From NCBI RefSeq assembly GCF_000321415.2, contig NC_019902.2:3162001-3226000 (forward strand): a stretch of 64,000 nt of DNA, given 5' to 3'. This document shows positions 1 to 9,315 of the stretch, piece after piece. How positions within the stretch are numbered: the stretch's first letter is position 1; the number at the start of each line of letters is the position of its first letter. The notes beneath the pieces are model-generated. The model did not search any database and was not told the origin of the DNA. It worked only from the letters and a program-made list of their open reading frames with translations. Both the position numbers and the translations under genes were made by a program. Source of the DNA: Thioalkalivibrio nitratireducens DSM 14787. GTDB taxonomy: Bacteria; Pseudomonadota; Gammaproteobacteria; Ectothiorhodospirales; Ectothiorhodospiraceae.

Positions 1-882
1 AGCAACGTCGGCGCGGAGGTCGCGGTGGTGGCGGCACGCCCCGCGGGTGGCTCCGACGGGGTCCGCGGTCTCGCCCTGTTCCTGGTACCCCGCAGACGCG
101 CCGACGGGAGCCTGAACTACCGGATCCGGCGCCTGAAGGACAAGATCGCGACGCGGTCGGTGCCGACCGGCGAGGTGGAACTGCAAGACGCGGAGGCGTC
201 GCTGCTGGGCGAGCCGGGCCAGGGAATCTACCTGATCATGGAGGTACTGAACGTGTCGCGGGTGGCGAACAGCGTGGCGAGCGTTGCGCTGATGCAGCGT
301 GCGATCGCCGAGGCACGCGCGTTCGCCGAACGGCGGGTGGCCTTCGGCCGCCCGCTGCTGGAGCAGCCCTTGCTGGACCGGCAGATGCGTGAACGCCAGA
401 ACTCCCTGCGTGCCTGCTTCGGACTGGCCTGGGAATCAGCACGGCAGCTGGACCGGGTATGGCAGGAGCGTCCCCCGTACTCGGAACGTCACCGGATGTT
501 CCGGCTGATCGCCCACCTGGCCAAGTACTGGACCGCTGAACAGGCGATCCGCACGGCCCAGTGGGCAATGGAGGTGCACGGCGGTGCCGGCGTATTGGCC
601 GATTACGGCATCGAGCGACTGCTCCGGGAGGCGATGATCCTCGCAATCTGGGAAGGCTCGCCGCACCGCCAAATGCTCGACGGGCTCGAGCTGATGGCCC
701 GGCATCGGGCCCACGAGGGCCTGTTCACGCAGCTCGGCCATCCACCCGGCACCGATCGCCTGCGGGCGACGATCGAGCATCTGTTGAACCGGGACCAGGC
801 CGAGCGCGAAGCTGGGGTCGAACCGGTCTTCCGGGAACTGGCGGCCTGGACCGCCGAGGCGCTCGCGCCACCCCCGGCGTGA
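1..882 (+). CDS. Acyl-CoA dehydrogenase family protein, C-terminal part (5' end outside window)
   Basis: The reading frame is open from the first base, so the N-terminus lies outside the window; 293 codons are visible. The protein is a flavin-dependent acyl-CoA dehydrogenase, which introduces a double bond alpha-beta to a CoA thioester. The visible part covers the middle beta domain and the C-terminal helical domain. The helical domain has the family motifs VHGGAGVLADYGIERLLREA (about 100 residues from the end) and IWEGSPHRQM, which sits where acyl-CoA dehydrogenases carry the substrate/FAD contact loop (usually YEGT). The IWEG form and the long tail recall the AidB-like/large ACAD subgroup. 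The substrate cannot be told from this fragment. An AraC regulator follows on the same strand after about 320 bases. The family call is secure; the subfamily is a guess. Confidence 0.88.
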   Translation, partial: SNVGAEVAVVAARPAGGSDGVRGLALFLVPRRRADGSLNYRIRRLKDKIATRSVPTGEVELQDAEASLLGEPGQGIYLIMEVLNVSRVANSVASVALMQRAIAEARAFAERRVAFGRPLLEQPLLDRQMRERQNSLRACFGLAWESARQLDRVWQERPPYSERHRMFRLIAHLAKYWTAEQAIRTAQWAMEVHGGAGVLADYGIERLLREAMILAIWEGSPHRQMLDGLELMARHRAHEGLFTQLGHPPGTDRLRATIEHLLNRDQAEREAGVEPVFRELAAWTAEALAPPPA

Positions 883-1202
883 CCGGTCCAGGAAGAAGGT
901 TCGGTGCGCTCGCAGGCATCCGCCTTCCTCTGGCGTCACGGTCGCTCGGCCGATCCCTCGTTGCTCTGATCCGATCGGCCGTGCTCGTCCCCGCCACGGG
1001 CTTGCAGACACGAGACACCGTTCGTCCGGTCCCCCTCCGCCCAGCACCTGCGGCTGCACCGAGGAGAACGGCGCCCAGGCACCAGACGGCACTCCCCATT
1101 CTGTCCTCCGCATTTCGACGGCTCTACATACCCGCGCGCACAACCCGGCAACGGGGAAGACCGCCCGGAAGCAGTCTATACCCTCCCTCCGGAGTACAGG
1201 AC
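883..1202. other. Intergenic stretch without a recognised gene
   Basis: About 320 bases lie between the acyl-CoA dehydrogenase stop and the AraC start. Open frames cross it on both strands, but none has a family signature, and the plus-strand one is only the upstream extension of the AraC frame. A CGGAG stretch at about 1191-1195 could serve as the ribosome binding site of the AraC gene. I see no clear terminator or tRNA. Confidence 0.5.
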
Positions 1203-2195
1203 ATGCCGCAACCGTCGCAGAACATGCTCGAGTTCTTCACCCGGGGACGAGAGGCACCGTCCCTGGAGGAGTCGCGTGCCCGGCCCGACCTTGCGGTGCA
1301 GATGCTCGAGAACGCCCACCCTCCGGGCGACCTGGCCACCCCACCCATCCGCGAACTGATGCTGAGCCAGGCAGTGGGGCGGCCTTTCCGCCATCACAGC
1401 GACATCGGCGCCGGGCCGTTTTCCGGATGCGCACTACCCGGGGCGTTTGTGATCATTCCACCGCGCGTTGCGGGCCGCTGCCACATGCGCGATCCCGCAC
1501 GCATGCGGTTCCTTGGCATCCCCGCCGATCTTGCGTGCGACTGCCTTGAGTGTGATCCGAACGCCCCCCTGGACTTCGGGCGGCTGCACGCCATGCTGCA
1601 CCAGGATCCTCTGATTACCCAGGCCCTGGACGTCCTATGGCAGGAAATGGAGCGCGACGACCCGGCCGCGCACCTGTTCATCGACAGCATGATCTCGGCG
1701 GTGGTCGTGCGCTTGGCCCGCCTGTCCGAGCAGACGCGCGACATCGATGCGTGCCGCGGAGGCCTCGCGCCGCACCAGTCGGCGCGGGTCATCGAGTACA
1801 TGCACGCGAACCTGGATCAGCGCATCACGCTCCGCGATCTGGCAGGTTTGACCGGCCTGTCGCCGTGGCACTTCGCGCGCGCCTTTCGCCACAACCACGG
1901 TCTGCCCCCGCACCGTTACCTGACGCGGTTACGCATCCAGCACGCACGCAATCTCCTGACACGAACCTCCCTGCCGGTAACAGCGGTCGCCGCCGCCACC
2001 GGCTACTCCCTCCCGCAACTGGCGCGCCACTTCCGGCAGGCGGTCGGCATAACGCCCAGCGAGTACCGGCAACAGATCCACCATGGGTCCTCAGGGGATC
2101 CCGAGCCATCACAGCCGGCCGTGATCGGCAGCGAACCGCAAGATCCGACACCAGACCGCAAGATTCTGAAAACCGACTCCCGATCCACTGCCTAG
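1203..2195 (+). CDS. AraC/XylS-family transcriptional regulator
   Basis: This 330-residue regulator has a C-terminal AraC-type DNA-binding domain (about residues 195-290). It shows two helix-turn-helix units: ITLRDLAGLTGLSPWHFARAF, with the RYLTRLRIQHARNLL linker helix, and then the second HTH ending in the family signature AAATGYSLPQLARHFRQAVG-TPSEYR. The N-terminal 190 residues are a sensing domain of unknown ligand. The frame is open much further upstream, to about 561, but the extension overlaps the acyl-CoA dehydrogenase gene and looks like random translated GC-rich DNA. The ATG at 1203 is preceded by a CGGAG sequence and fits the usual family length (about 300-340 aa). A 46-residue polar tail follows the HTH. 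Its target is unknown; the flanking acyl-CoA dehydrogenase is a candidate. Confidence 0.85.
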   Translation: MPQPSQNMLEFFTRGREAPSLEESRARPDLAVQMLENAHPPGDLATPPIRELMLSQAVGRPFRHHSDIGAGPFSGCALPGAFVIIPPRVAGRCHMRDPARMRFLGIPADLACDCLECDPNAPLDFGRLHAMLHQDPLITQALDVLWQEMERDDPAAHLFIDSMISAVVVRLARLSEQTRDIDACRGGLAPHQSARVIEYMHANLDQRITLRDLAGLTGLSPWHFARAFRHNHGLPPHRYLTRLRIQHARNLLTRTSLPVTAVAAATGYSLPQLARHFRQAVGITPSEYRQQIHHGSSGDPEPSQPAVIGSEPQDPTPDRKILKTDSRSTA

Positions 2196-2317
2196 ACTCG
2201 AAACGAGCGATGCCAGTCCGGACCCGATTCCGGCAGTTCCCCATGCCGGTCGGTCCGGTGCCCCGTCGCGGGCGCACCCGTCGCCATGTGCATACCAACA
2301 CGGAACGGAGGCTGACC

Positions 2318-3925
2318 ATGACCAGAATCCCCCTGATCCTGCTGACCGCGATGCTCGCAACCGGGGCTGCAGCCCAGCACGACGACGCACCGGTCGGTGC
2401 CAAGCAGCAGATCGGCACAGTCGCGTTCGGCGCGGCTTGCGTCGACGAGGCGCAGCAGGCGTTCGATCGTGCCCTGGGGCTGATGCATCACATGATGTAT
2501 GTGCAGGCCCGCGGCGAATTCGCCGCGATCGCCGAGGCCCACCCCGACTGCGCGATGGCCCACTGGGGCGTCGCGACCACATTGTTCCAGCCGCTGTGGG
2601 CCACGACGCCAAGCGATGCCGAGATTGCCCGTGGCCGCGACGCGATCGAGCAGGCGCGCGCCACCGTCAACGAGGAGCGCGAACAGGCGCTGATCGAGGC
2701 CACCGCCGCCTTCTTCGAGCCGGACACCGACCGGCAATGGGATCGCCTGTCGGGCTGGACCGACGGCATGGCAGCCGCGTACCAGGCCTACCCCAACGAT
2801 CACGACATCGCCGCGCTCTACGCGTTGTCGCTGCTGACAGAGGCCACGCGGGCCGATGACCGTGATGCGCTGCACGACGAGGCCGAGGCGATCCTCAAGC
2901 GCGTTTGGGACGAAGAGTCGACCCACCCCGGCGCCATCCACTATGCGATTCATGCCACCGACGCCGACGGGCGTGCCGAGAACGCGCTCGAGATGGTCGA
3001 GTCCTATGGCAAGATCGCGCCGAACGTGCCGCACGCACTGCACATGCCTTCGCACATCTACGTGCGCCTCGGCGACTGGCCGCAGGTCATCGACTGGAAC
3101 GCACGTTCGGCCGAAGTCGCTCGGGAACACAAGGTCAACGGCGCGATCTCGTTCCACTACATCCATGCCATCGACTACCTCGTGTACGGTCACCTGCAAC
3201 GCGGCGAGGACTCGACCGCCGAAAACATTCACCAGGCTGCCTTCGACGAGGGTCGCCACCAGGGCTCGTTTCCCGGCGCGTTCCACCTGGCCGCGATGCC
3301 GGCGCGACTGGCGGTAGAACAGCGTGACTGGGACGCCGCGGCCGCGATCGAGCCACGCGTGCCCGACTACATCGCCTGGGAGAACTTCCATTGGGCCGAG
3401 GGCCTGAGCTGGTATGGCCGTGGTCTGGGCGCAGTCCATACCGGTGACCTGGAAGCCGCCCGCGAGGCCGAACAACGCCTCGCGAGTCTGGCCGATGGGG
3501 CCGCATCAGCCCCCGACGACCGCTTCCAGGTCTACATCGAGGCCGATCGGCACATCCTGGCCGGATTCATCGCGCATGCCGAAGGCGACCACGAGCGCGC
3601 CGTCGAATTGATGCGTACGGCCGGCGAGCTCGAGTCCTCGGTCGAAAAGCACCCAGTGAGCCCCGGCGCACTGTTGCCACCTTACGAGGCGCTCGGCGAA
3701 GTGCTGCTCGCACTGGATCGGCCCGACGAGGCCCTGGCTGCCTTCAAGCGCTCCGATCAGATGTGGCCGGGCCGTTACAACACGCTGCTTGGTGCCATTC
3801 GCGCCGCCGACGCGGCGGGAGATGCGGCAGCGGCAACGAGCTGGGCCGCGCGGCTGCTGGAGGTCGCACCCAACGCCGAGCGCGACACCATCGACCGCGC
3901 CCGGACGCTGGCGCAACGCCACTGA
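2318..3925 (+). CDS. Secreted tetratricopeptide-repeat protein
   Basis: The product is a 535-residue protein with a Sec signal peptide (residues 1 to about 19; hydrophobic LILLTAMLATGAAA followed by QHDD). It is therefore likely periplasmic. The mature part consists of degenerate TPR-like helical hairpins, for example the block around HALHMPSHIYVRLGDWPQVI and later repeats with regularly spaced A/G/W positions near the C-terminus (EALGEVLLALDRPDEALAAF). Proteins of this type are widespread but lack an assigned function; TPRs usually mediate protein-protein contacts. The ATG at 2318 is chosen because a strong AACGGAGG ribosome binding site precedes it and the signal peptide begins there; the longer upstream open frame overlaps the AraC gene. 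The histidine-rich motif (HALHMPSH) is notable but I assign no metal to it. Confidence 0.8.
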   Translation: MTRIPLILLTAMLATGAAAQHDDAPVGAKQQIGTVAFGAACVDEAQQAFDRALGLMHHMMYVQARGEFAAIAEAHPDCAMAHWGVATTLFQPLWATTPSDAEIARGRDAIEQARATVNEEREQALIEATAAFFEPDTDRQWDRLSGWTDGMAAAYQAYPNDHDIAALYALSLLTEATRADDRDALHDEAEAILKRVWDEESTHPGAIHYAIHATDADGRAENALEMVESYGKIAPNVPHALHMPSHIYVRLGDWPQVIDWNARSAEVAREHKVNGAISFHYIHAIDYLVYGHLQRGEDSTAENIHQAAFDEGRHQGSFPGAFHLAAMPARLAVEQRDWDAAAAIEPRVPDYIAWENFHWAEGLSWYGRGLGAVHTGDLEAAREAEQRLASLADGAASAPDDRFQVYIEADRHILAGFIAHAEGDHERAVELMRTAGELESSVEKHPVSPGALLPPYEALGEVLLALDRPDEALAAFKRSDQMWPGRYNTLLGAIRAADAAGDAAAATSWAARLLEVAPNAERDTIDRARTLAQRH

Positions 3926-4094
3926 GCCGGGTTTCCGGGGTCGATCGCCGGGATGCCCGACGGATCGGGTCGCCTGCGACTCACGGACGAGTCACGGCGG
4001 CCGCAGCCTCCGGGGCGAACTCAGTCGTGCATCAGCGGCTGGTCGAAGCCAGCCGTCCATGGACGATTAGGTGGCAAGCCCCGGACAGAAAAAG

Positions 4095-4113
4095 CGGGCC
4101 CCCACGGGGCCCG
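4095..4113 (-). terminator. Intrinsic terminator of the persulfide dioxygenase gene
   Basis: On the minus strand a GC-rich hairpin (arms CGGGCCCC and GGGGCCCG, 3-nt loop) is followed directly by a U-tract (TTTTTC, positions 4093-4088). It lies about 65 bases downstream of the stop codon of the persulfide dioxygenase gene, the expected place for its terminator. Confidence 0.85.
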
Positions 4114-4178
4114 TCGTCCCATCGGGCGGGTCTCCCAAGATGGCCTGGCAACGCCGCGCGGCGTGTCGGGCAAGCCGG

Positions 4179-5606
4179 TCAGGCTGCATCAGGCCAGAGA
4201 CCCGCAGCCTCGCTGCCGGCGGCGTTCCATGCCGCCATGCCGCCGACCACGTTGGTCACCCGCTGGTGGCCCAGCCGCTTGAGGATCGAGGCCGCCACGG
4301 TAGAGCGATAGCCTGTGCCGCAGATGACGGCGACCGGGTCTTCCATCCGAACCCCGGGCACGCCTTCGCGAGTCTCGGAGACGGAGCGATGGATGGCCCC
4401 GTCATGGCGATCCTCGGCGTATTCCGCCGGAGTGCGCACGTCAACCAGTTTCGCGTCGCCGCGTTGCACGGACTCGCGGGCCTGATAGGCGTCGACTTGC
4501 CTCAGGGTAGCCAGCGGAAGGCCGGCCTCGGCCCAGGCGGCCATCCCGCCGTGCAGGTAGCCATCGATGTAGTCGCGGCCGGTGCGGACCATGCCACGTA
4601 CCGCCTCCTCGATCAGTTCCGGATCTCCGGTGTCGTCCACGAGGATCACCGGCTTGTCGTCCGGCGTGACCCAACCGGCCCAGTTGGCGAAGGGCCCGCG
4701 AATGCCGATGCCCAGCGCGCCAGGGACGTGGCCCCCGCCGAAGGCCAGCGGATCGCGCAGGTCGATCACGGTGATCTCGTCCGCCCGCACGCGTCGGGCC
4801 ACGTCCAGCGGGTCCAGTGGCACCATGCCGGGCAGCGGGATCACGTCCCTCGGGCCCTCGGTGTTGATGCCCTTGTTGCGCGGGTAAAAGTCCGGAATCT
4901 CCGGCAGCCCGTGCAGCAACCTCTCGACGAAGGCCTCCTCACTCAGCGCCGGATCCAGGTAAGGATTGGTTCGGCGCTCGTACCCGAGCGTGGAGACTGG
5001 GCGTCCGGACATGCCGGCGCCGCAGGCGGAACCGGCCCCGTGCCCAGGGTGGACCTCTACGCCGTCGGGCAGGTCCGCCAGCTTCTCACGCACGCTGCGA
5101 AACATTTTCCGCGCCAGGTCGCGCTTGGCCTCCTCACCCAGCAGATCAGGCCGGCCGAGCGAGCCGACGAACAGGAAGTCACCGGTGACGAGAGCCACCG
5201 GGTCGGTTTCCGAGCGTGCTCCGTCATAGACCACGAACATAAGATGTTCCGGTGTGTGGCCGGGGGTGTGCCGCACCTTGATGCGTACGTTGCCGATCTC
5301 GATCCGATCGCCGTCGTGGATGTCATCGTGCGGGAACTGCACCTGGAAATGTTCCCCCGCGTCATGACCGGACAGCATCAGCCGCGCCCCGGTCTTGTCC
5401 GCCAGCTCGCGGGCCCCGGAAGCGAAATCGGCATGGATGTGGGTGTCCATCACGTACCTGATGCGATAGCCGTTGTCACGGGCATAATCCAGGTAGACAT
5501 CGACGTCGCGCTGCGGGTCGATAACGGCGATCTCCCCAATGCCCTGGCAGCCGACCACGAAGGAATGCTGCGAAAGGCCAGGATCGACGAAGCGTTCAAA
5601 GATCAT
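4179..5606 (-). CDS. CstB-like persulfide dioxygenase with pseudo-rhodanese and rhodanese domains
   Basis: This 475-residue protein has three domains. Residues 1 to about 245 are a metallo-beta-lactamase-fold ETHE1-type persulfide dioxygenase, with the mononuclear iron motif THIHADF (H56, H58, D60), TPGHTPEH (H117) and GDFLFVGSLGRPDL (D143). Residues about 260-355 form a rhodanese-like domain whose active-site loop reads LVDDTGDP, with no cysteine. Residues about 370-470 are a complete rhodanese with the catalytic loop CGTGYR (C429). This is the architecture described for CstB, which oxidises low-molecular-weight persulfides to sulfite and uses the rhodanese to make thiosulfate, detoxifying sulfide in the cytoplasm. 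The ATG at 5606 follows a GTGAGGTG ribosome binding site; the open frame extends upstream but without a plausible start. No sulfide-responsive regulator (CstR/BigR/FisR) lies next to it. Confidence 0.88.
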   Translation of the reverse strand: MIFERFVDPGLSQHSFVVGCQGIGEIAVIDPQRDVDVYLDYARDNGYRIRYVMDTHIHADFASGARELADKTGARLMLSGHDAGEHFQVQFPHDDIHDGDRIEIGNVRIKVRHTPGHTPEHLMFVVYDGARSETDPVALVTGDFLFVGSLGRPDLLGEEAKRDLARKMFRSVREKLADLPDGVEVHPGHGAGSACGAGMSGRPVSTLGYERRTNPYLDPALSEEAFVERLLHGLPEIPDFYPRNKGINTEGPRDVIPLPGMVPLDPLDVARRVRADEITVIDLRDPLAFGGGHVPGALGIGIRGPFANWAGWVTPDDKPVILVDDTGDPELIEEAVRGMVRTGRDYIDGYLHGGMAAWAEAGLPLATLRQVDAYQARESVQRGDAKLVDVRTPAEYAEDRHDGAIHRSVSETREGVPGVRMEDPVAVICGTGYRSTVAASILKRLGHQRVTNVVGGMAAWNAAGSEAAGLWPDAA

Positions 5607-6131
5607 CGTGCACCTCACTATCTTTGCAGGGGGTTTACCTAACTCGTTATCCGTTGGGTCGAATCTTAGATGTAACGTTCCGCCTGTATAAATTCGATAG
5701 CCTTTTACTATTTCCATGTTCCCACGAACCCAGCAGCCGGCACTGGAGGTCAACCCGCCAGCGCTTGAGGCCGGGACCGCTCAGGAACTCGTTCTCGATG
5801 CCGAGAATGCCCCTCAAGGACTTGTTCGGGATGTTTTTCAGGACGATTGTGCGAAGGATCAGTGGGTTGTCTTGGTCCGACCCGGCTGGACCACGGCTGG
5901 ACCACGGCTGGGGCGGCCGGCTGGAGCTTTCCTTGGCGGGTTTCGCGCTTTTTGCGGGAGAAGACTGCTGTCGAAGTACTTCACGCGCTTCATGGTTCAA
6001 AGTGTTCCGGATGACTGGCGATCCCCGGCACAGGCCAATACACTCAGGGGACGCTGACGGCGAACCGCCTGCAGGTCATCACACATCGCGATCGGCCGGA
6101 AGCTGCGGACCTCAACCGCGGGAGGTGGCTC
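5607..6131. other. Intergenic region with divergent promoters and a short tandem repeat
   Basis: About 525 bases separate the minus-strand persulfide dioxygenase from the plus-strand aldolase. The AT-richest part (5640-5720) is next to the dioxygenase and probably carries its promoter; a TTATAC-like -10 element can be read on the minus strand there. At 5884-5910 an 11-base unit (GGCTGGACCAC) is repeated two and a half times in tandem. Open frames in this region (for example 5716-6057) have no family signature and no convincing ribosome binding site. Confidence 0.5.
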
Positions 6132-7154
6132 ATGAGCGGAAATGATCTTGCATCCATTGCGCAGGCCACGGTCGCCCCGGGCAAAGGCATCCTCGCAATC
6201 GACGAGAGCCTGGGCACCATCAAGAAGCGCCTCGACAGCATCCATGTCGAGTCCACCGAGGAAAACCGCCGCGCCTACCGGGAACTCCTGATCACGGCCC
6301 CGGGCGGCGGCGAGTACATCAGCGGCATGATCCTCTTTGACGAGACCATCCGTCAGCAGACCCGTGACGGTGTGCCGTTCGTTCAGGCCCTTGCCGATCA
6401 GGGCATCCTGCCCGGCATCAAGGTGGATTTCGGCGCAAAGGATCTGGCCGGGCATCCCGGCGAGAAGGTCACCGAAGGCCTGGACGGGCTGCGCGAGCGT
6501 CTGGCCGAATACGCGCAGCGGGGCGCGAAGTTCGCCAAGTGGCGCGCGGTGATCACCATCGGCGAGGGCATTCCCTCGTCGGGCTGCATCGAGGCCAACG
6601 CCCATGCACTGGGCCGCTACGCGGCCCTGTGTCAGGAGGCCGGACTGGTGCCCATCGTGGAACCCGAGACCCTCATGGACGGCGACAACACGATCGAGCG
6701 CTGCTACGAGGTGACGGAAAGGACGCTGCGAAGCGTTTTCCGCGAACTGTACCGACAACGCGTCGTCACCGAGCACACGATTCTCAAGGTCAACATGGTC
6801 GTGCCGGGCAGGCAATGCCCGGACCAGGCCGGCGTCGAGCGGGTCGCCGACCTGACCGTGCGCTGCCTGAAGAACTGCGTGCCCGCGGCGCTGGCCGGCA
6901 TCGTGTTTCTCTCGGGCGGACAGAGCGCGCGGAATGCCACCGTGCACCTCGACGCCATGAACAGGAAATATCCCGACCTGCCCTGGCCGCTCAGCTTCTC
7001 CTATGGCCGCGCCCTGCAGGAGCCGTGCCTCAAGGCGTGGGCCGGGCGCCCGGAGAATGTCGAGGCCGCACAGGCGGCGCTGCTGCATCGCGAGAAGTGC
7101 AACAGCCTCGCCGCGCTCGGGCGGTACGACGAGTCGCTGGAGGAGGCGGCCTGA
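6132..7154 (+). CDS. Class I fructose-bisphosphate aldolase
   Basis: The 340-residue protein cleaves or forms fructose 1,6-bisphosphate in glycolysis, gluconeogenesis and the Calvin cycle. It belongs to the class I (Schiff-base) aldolases of the eukaryote-like type. It begins with the typical KGILAIDES motif, and carries the Schiff-base lysine in TILKVNMVVPG (K219), GIKVDFGAKDL in the position of the barrel strand with a catalytic lysine, and LSGGQSARNATVHLDAMN plus SFSYGRALQEPCLKAW near the C-terminus. Length and motifs are complete. GGGAGGTGG lies just upstream of the ATG. A SelW-like gene follows after 5 bases, so the two are probably cotranscribed. Sedoheptulose-1,7-bisphosphate is a possible second substrate, as for other aldolases of autotrophs, but the sequence does not show this. 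Confidence 0.93.
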   Translation: MSGNDLASIAQATVAPGKGILAIDESLGTIKKRLDSIHVESTEENRRAYRELLITAPGGGEYISGMILFDETIRQQTRDGVPFVQALADQGILPGIKVDFGAKDLAGHPGEKVTEGLDGLRERLAEYAQRGAKFAKWRAVITIGEGIPSSGCIEANAHALGRYAALCQEAGLVPIVEPETLMDGDNTIERCYEVTERTLRSVFRELYRQRVVTEHTILKVNMVVPGRQCPDQAGVERVADLTVRCLKNCVPAALAGIVFLSGGQSARNATVHLDAMNRKYPDLPWPLSFSYGRALQEPCLKAWAGRPENVEAAQAALLHREKCNSLAALGRYDESLEEAA

Positions 7155-7159
7155 ACCCC

Positions 7160-7432
7160 ATGAAACCGCGCGTCGAGATCGAGTTCTGTACGGCATGCCG
7201 TTTCACGCCGCGCGCCGGCTGGCTGGCCCAGGAACTGCTGTTCACCTTCGGCGAGGACCTCGGCGAGGTCGCGCTTGTCCCGTCCACCGGCGGCGTCTTC
7301 GAGGTCCGCTGCGACGGCACGACCCTGTGGTCGCGCAAGTCCGACGGCCGACAACCCGACGCCAAGGAACTCAAACAACGCCTGCGCGACCACATCGACC
7401 CTGGGCGGTCGCTGGGCCACAGCGACAGGTGA
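7160..7432 (+). CDS. SelW/SelT/SelH-family (Rdx) thioredoxin-like protein, cysteine form
   Basis: This 90-residue protein matches the small Rdx/selenoprotein W fold. It has an N-terminal beta strand running into a CxxC redox motif ([22 protein letters not shown]9 and C12), then the strand with STGGVFEV and a final helix after the conserved [16 protein letters not shown] stretch. In selenoprotein W the second cysteine is often selenocysteine (CxxU); here both are cysteines. The role is probably thiol-redox chemistry in the cytoplasm, with unknown partners. It starts 5 bases after the aldolase stop. The C-terminal tail after the final helix is variable. Confidence 0.85.
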   Translation: MKPRVEIEFCTACRFTPRAGWLAQELLFTFGEDLGEVALVPSTGGVFEVRCDGTTLWSRKSDGRQPDAKELKQRLRDHIDPGRSLGHSDR

Positions 7433-7604
7433 CCACCGTCGGAGATCGCCACTGGCGCGGTCCTTTTCAGCATCCCACCCCCGGGTCCATACCGGGGCAG
7501 GCGTTCGCGGAGAAACCGGGACTGCAGTGGGGCACCATCGGCACTCTGGTAACCCACTGATTTCACGTTGTCCTGGCAGTTTGTTTCTCAAGAGGAGTCA
7601 CGCG

Positions 7605-9284
7605 ATGTCTGACAACCGCAGAAGCCGGGTCGTCACCGAGGGTGTGCAGCGTAGCCCCAACCGCGCCATGCTGCGCGCCGTGGGATTCGGCAACGGCGAT
7701 TTCACCAAGCCCATCGTCGGCGTGGCCAGCGCCCACAGCACCATCACCCCCTGCAACATGGGCCTCGGCGCGCTCGCCGGGCGCGCCGAGGCGGCACTGC
7801 GCGCGGCGGGTGCCATGCCGCAACTGTTCGGCACCATCACCATCTCCGACGGCATCTCCATGGGCACGTCCGGCATGAAGTACTCGCTGGTCTCGCGGGA
7901 GGTGATCGCCGACGCCATCGAGACGGTGTGCATGGGGCAGTCCATGGACGGCGTGCTCGCGTTCGGCGGCTGCGACAAGAACATGCCGGGCGCCATGATC
8001 GCCATCGCGCGCATGAACATCCCGGCAGTGTTCGTCTATGGCGGCACCATCAAGCCCGGGCACTACAAGGGCGAGGATCTCACCATCGTGTCCGCCTTCG
8101 AGGCTGTCGGCCGTCACGCCGCCGGGCGCCTCAGCGACGAGGACCTCTACGGCATCGAGCGCAACGCCTGCCCCGGTGCCGGTTCCTGCGGCGGCATGTA
8201 CACCGCCAACACCATGTCCAGCGCCTTCGAGGCCATGGGCATGAGCCTGCCGTACTCCTCCACGATGGCGGCAGAGGATGCCGAAAAGGCCGACAGTGCC
8301 GCACGCTCCGCCGACGTGCTGGTGGAGGCCATCCGTCACCAGCGACTGCCCCGGCGAATGCTGACCCGCGAGGCCTTCGAGAACGCCATCGCCGTGGTCA
8401 TGGCGCTCGGCGGCTCCACCAATGCCGTCCTGCATCTGCTGGCCATCGCCCATGCGGCGGAGGTGCCCCTGTCGCTGGATGATTTCGAGGACATCCGCAC
8501 CCGGGTGCCGGTGCTGTGCGACCTCAAGCCCTCCGGGCGCTATGTGACCACCGAGTTCCACCAGGCCGGGGGCGTGCCACAGGTGATGCGCATGCTCCTC
8601 GAACGCGGCCTCCTGAACGGCGACTGCCTCACCGTCACGGGTCGCACCCTGGCCCAAACCCTGGACGGGATTCCGGCCAAGCCGCCTGCAGGCCAGTCGG
8701 TGATCCGTCCCTGGGACGACCCGGTCTACGCGAGCGGCCACCTGGCCGTCCTCAGGGGCAACCTGGCCCCGGATGGGGCGGTGGCCAAGATCAGCGGTGT
8801 GCGCAACCTGGAGGTCACCGGACCGGCGCGCGTGTTCGATTCCGAGGAGGCGTGTCTGGAGGCCATCCTCGGTGGACGCATCCATGCCGGCGACGTGCTG
8901 GTGATCCGCTACGAGGGTCCGAAGGGCGGGCCGGGCATGCGCGAGATGCTTGCCCCCACCTCGGCCATCATCGGTGCGGGCCTCGGCGACAGCGTGGGCC
9001 TGGTGACCGACGGGCGTTTCTCCGGCGGCACCTATGGCATGGTGGTGGGCCACGTGGCTCCGGAGGCCGCCGTGGGCGGTCCCATCGCGCTGGTGCAGGA
9101 GGGAGATACCGTCATTATCGACGCCCGCGCACGCCGGCTCGAGCTCAATGTGTCCGAGGCGGAGCTGGAGCGGCGACGCGCACGGTGGACACCGCGCCCG
9201 CTGCCGGAGCGGGGGGTGCTGGCGAAATACGCCCGGCAGGTCGGCTCGGCGGCCCGCGGGGCCGTTACAGACGGGCCAGCATGA
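7605..9284 (+). CDS. ilvD: Dihydroxy-acid dehydratase
   Basis: The 559-residue enzyme dehydrates 2,3-dihydroxy-isovalerate and -methylvalerate to the 2-keto acids that precede valine, leucine and isoleucine. The cysteines that bind its Fe-S cluster are in place: [16 protein letters not shown] and [18 protein letters not shown]. The C-terminal swivel domain carries [43 protein letters not shown] and the usual end. The length is that of the short ilvD type (about 560 aa). A clear AAGAGGAG ribosome binding site stands 8 bases before the ATG. It is convergent with the patatin-like gene, with about 30 bases between the stops. Confidence 0.95.
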   Translation: MSDNRRSRVVTEGVQRSPNRAMLRAVGFGNGDFTKPIVGVASAHSTITPCNMGLGALAGRAEAALRAAGAMPQLFGTITISDGISMGTSGMKYSLVSREVIADAIETVCMGQSMDGVLAFGGCDKNMPGAMIAIARMNIPAVFVYGGTIKPGHYKGEDLTIVSAFEAVGRHAAGRLSDEDLYGIERNACPGAGSCGGMYTANTMSSAFEAMGMSLPYSSTMAAEDAEKADSAARSADVLVEAIRHQRLPRRMLTREAFENAIAVVMALGGSTNAVLHLLAIAHAAEVPLSLDDFEDIRTRVPVLCDLKPSGRYVTTEFHQAGGVPQVMRMLLERGLLNGDCLTVTGRTLAQTLDGIPAKPPAGQSVIRPWDDPVYASGHLAVLRGNLAPDGAVAKISGVRNLEVTGPARVFDSEEACLEAILGGRIHAGDVLVIRYEGPKGGPGMREMLAPTSAIIGAGLGDSVGLVTDGRFSGGTYGMVVGHVAPEAAVGGPIALVQEGDTVIIDARARRLELNVSEAELERRRARWTPRPLPERGVLAKYARQVGSAARGAVTDGPA

Positions 9285-9315
9285 GCGCATTCGCGAAACC
9301 CTCGGCACGCAGGTA

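Noticed and set aside
561-1202. N-terminal extension of the AraC regulator by more than 200 residues
   Set aside because: The extension overlaps the acyl-CoA dehydrogenase gene and reads as random Arg/Pro/Ala-rich sequence; the ATG at 1203 gives a normal family length.
5884-5910. 11-base tandem repeat (GGCTGGACCAC) as a possible regulatory array
   Set aside because: Only about two and a half units without symmetry; probably replication slippage.
5716-6057. Open frames on both strands between the persulfide dioxygenase and aldolase genes
   Set aside because: No family signature, no convincing ribosome binding site, and part of the sequence is a short tandem repeat.
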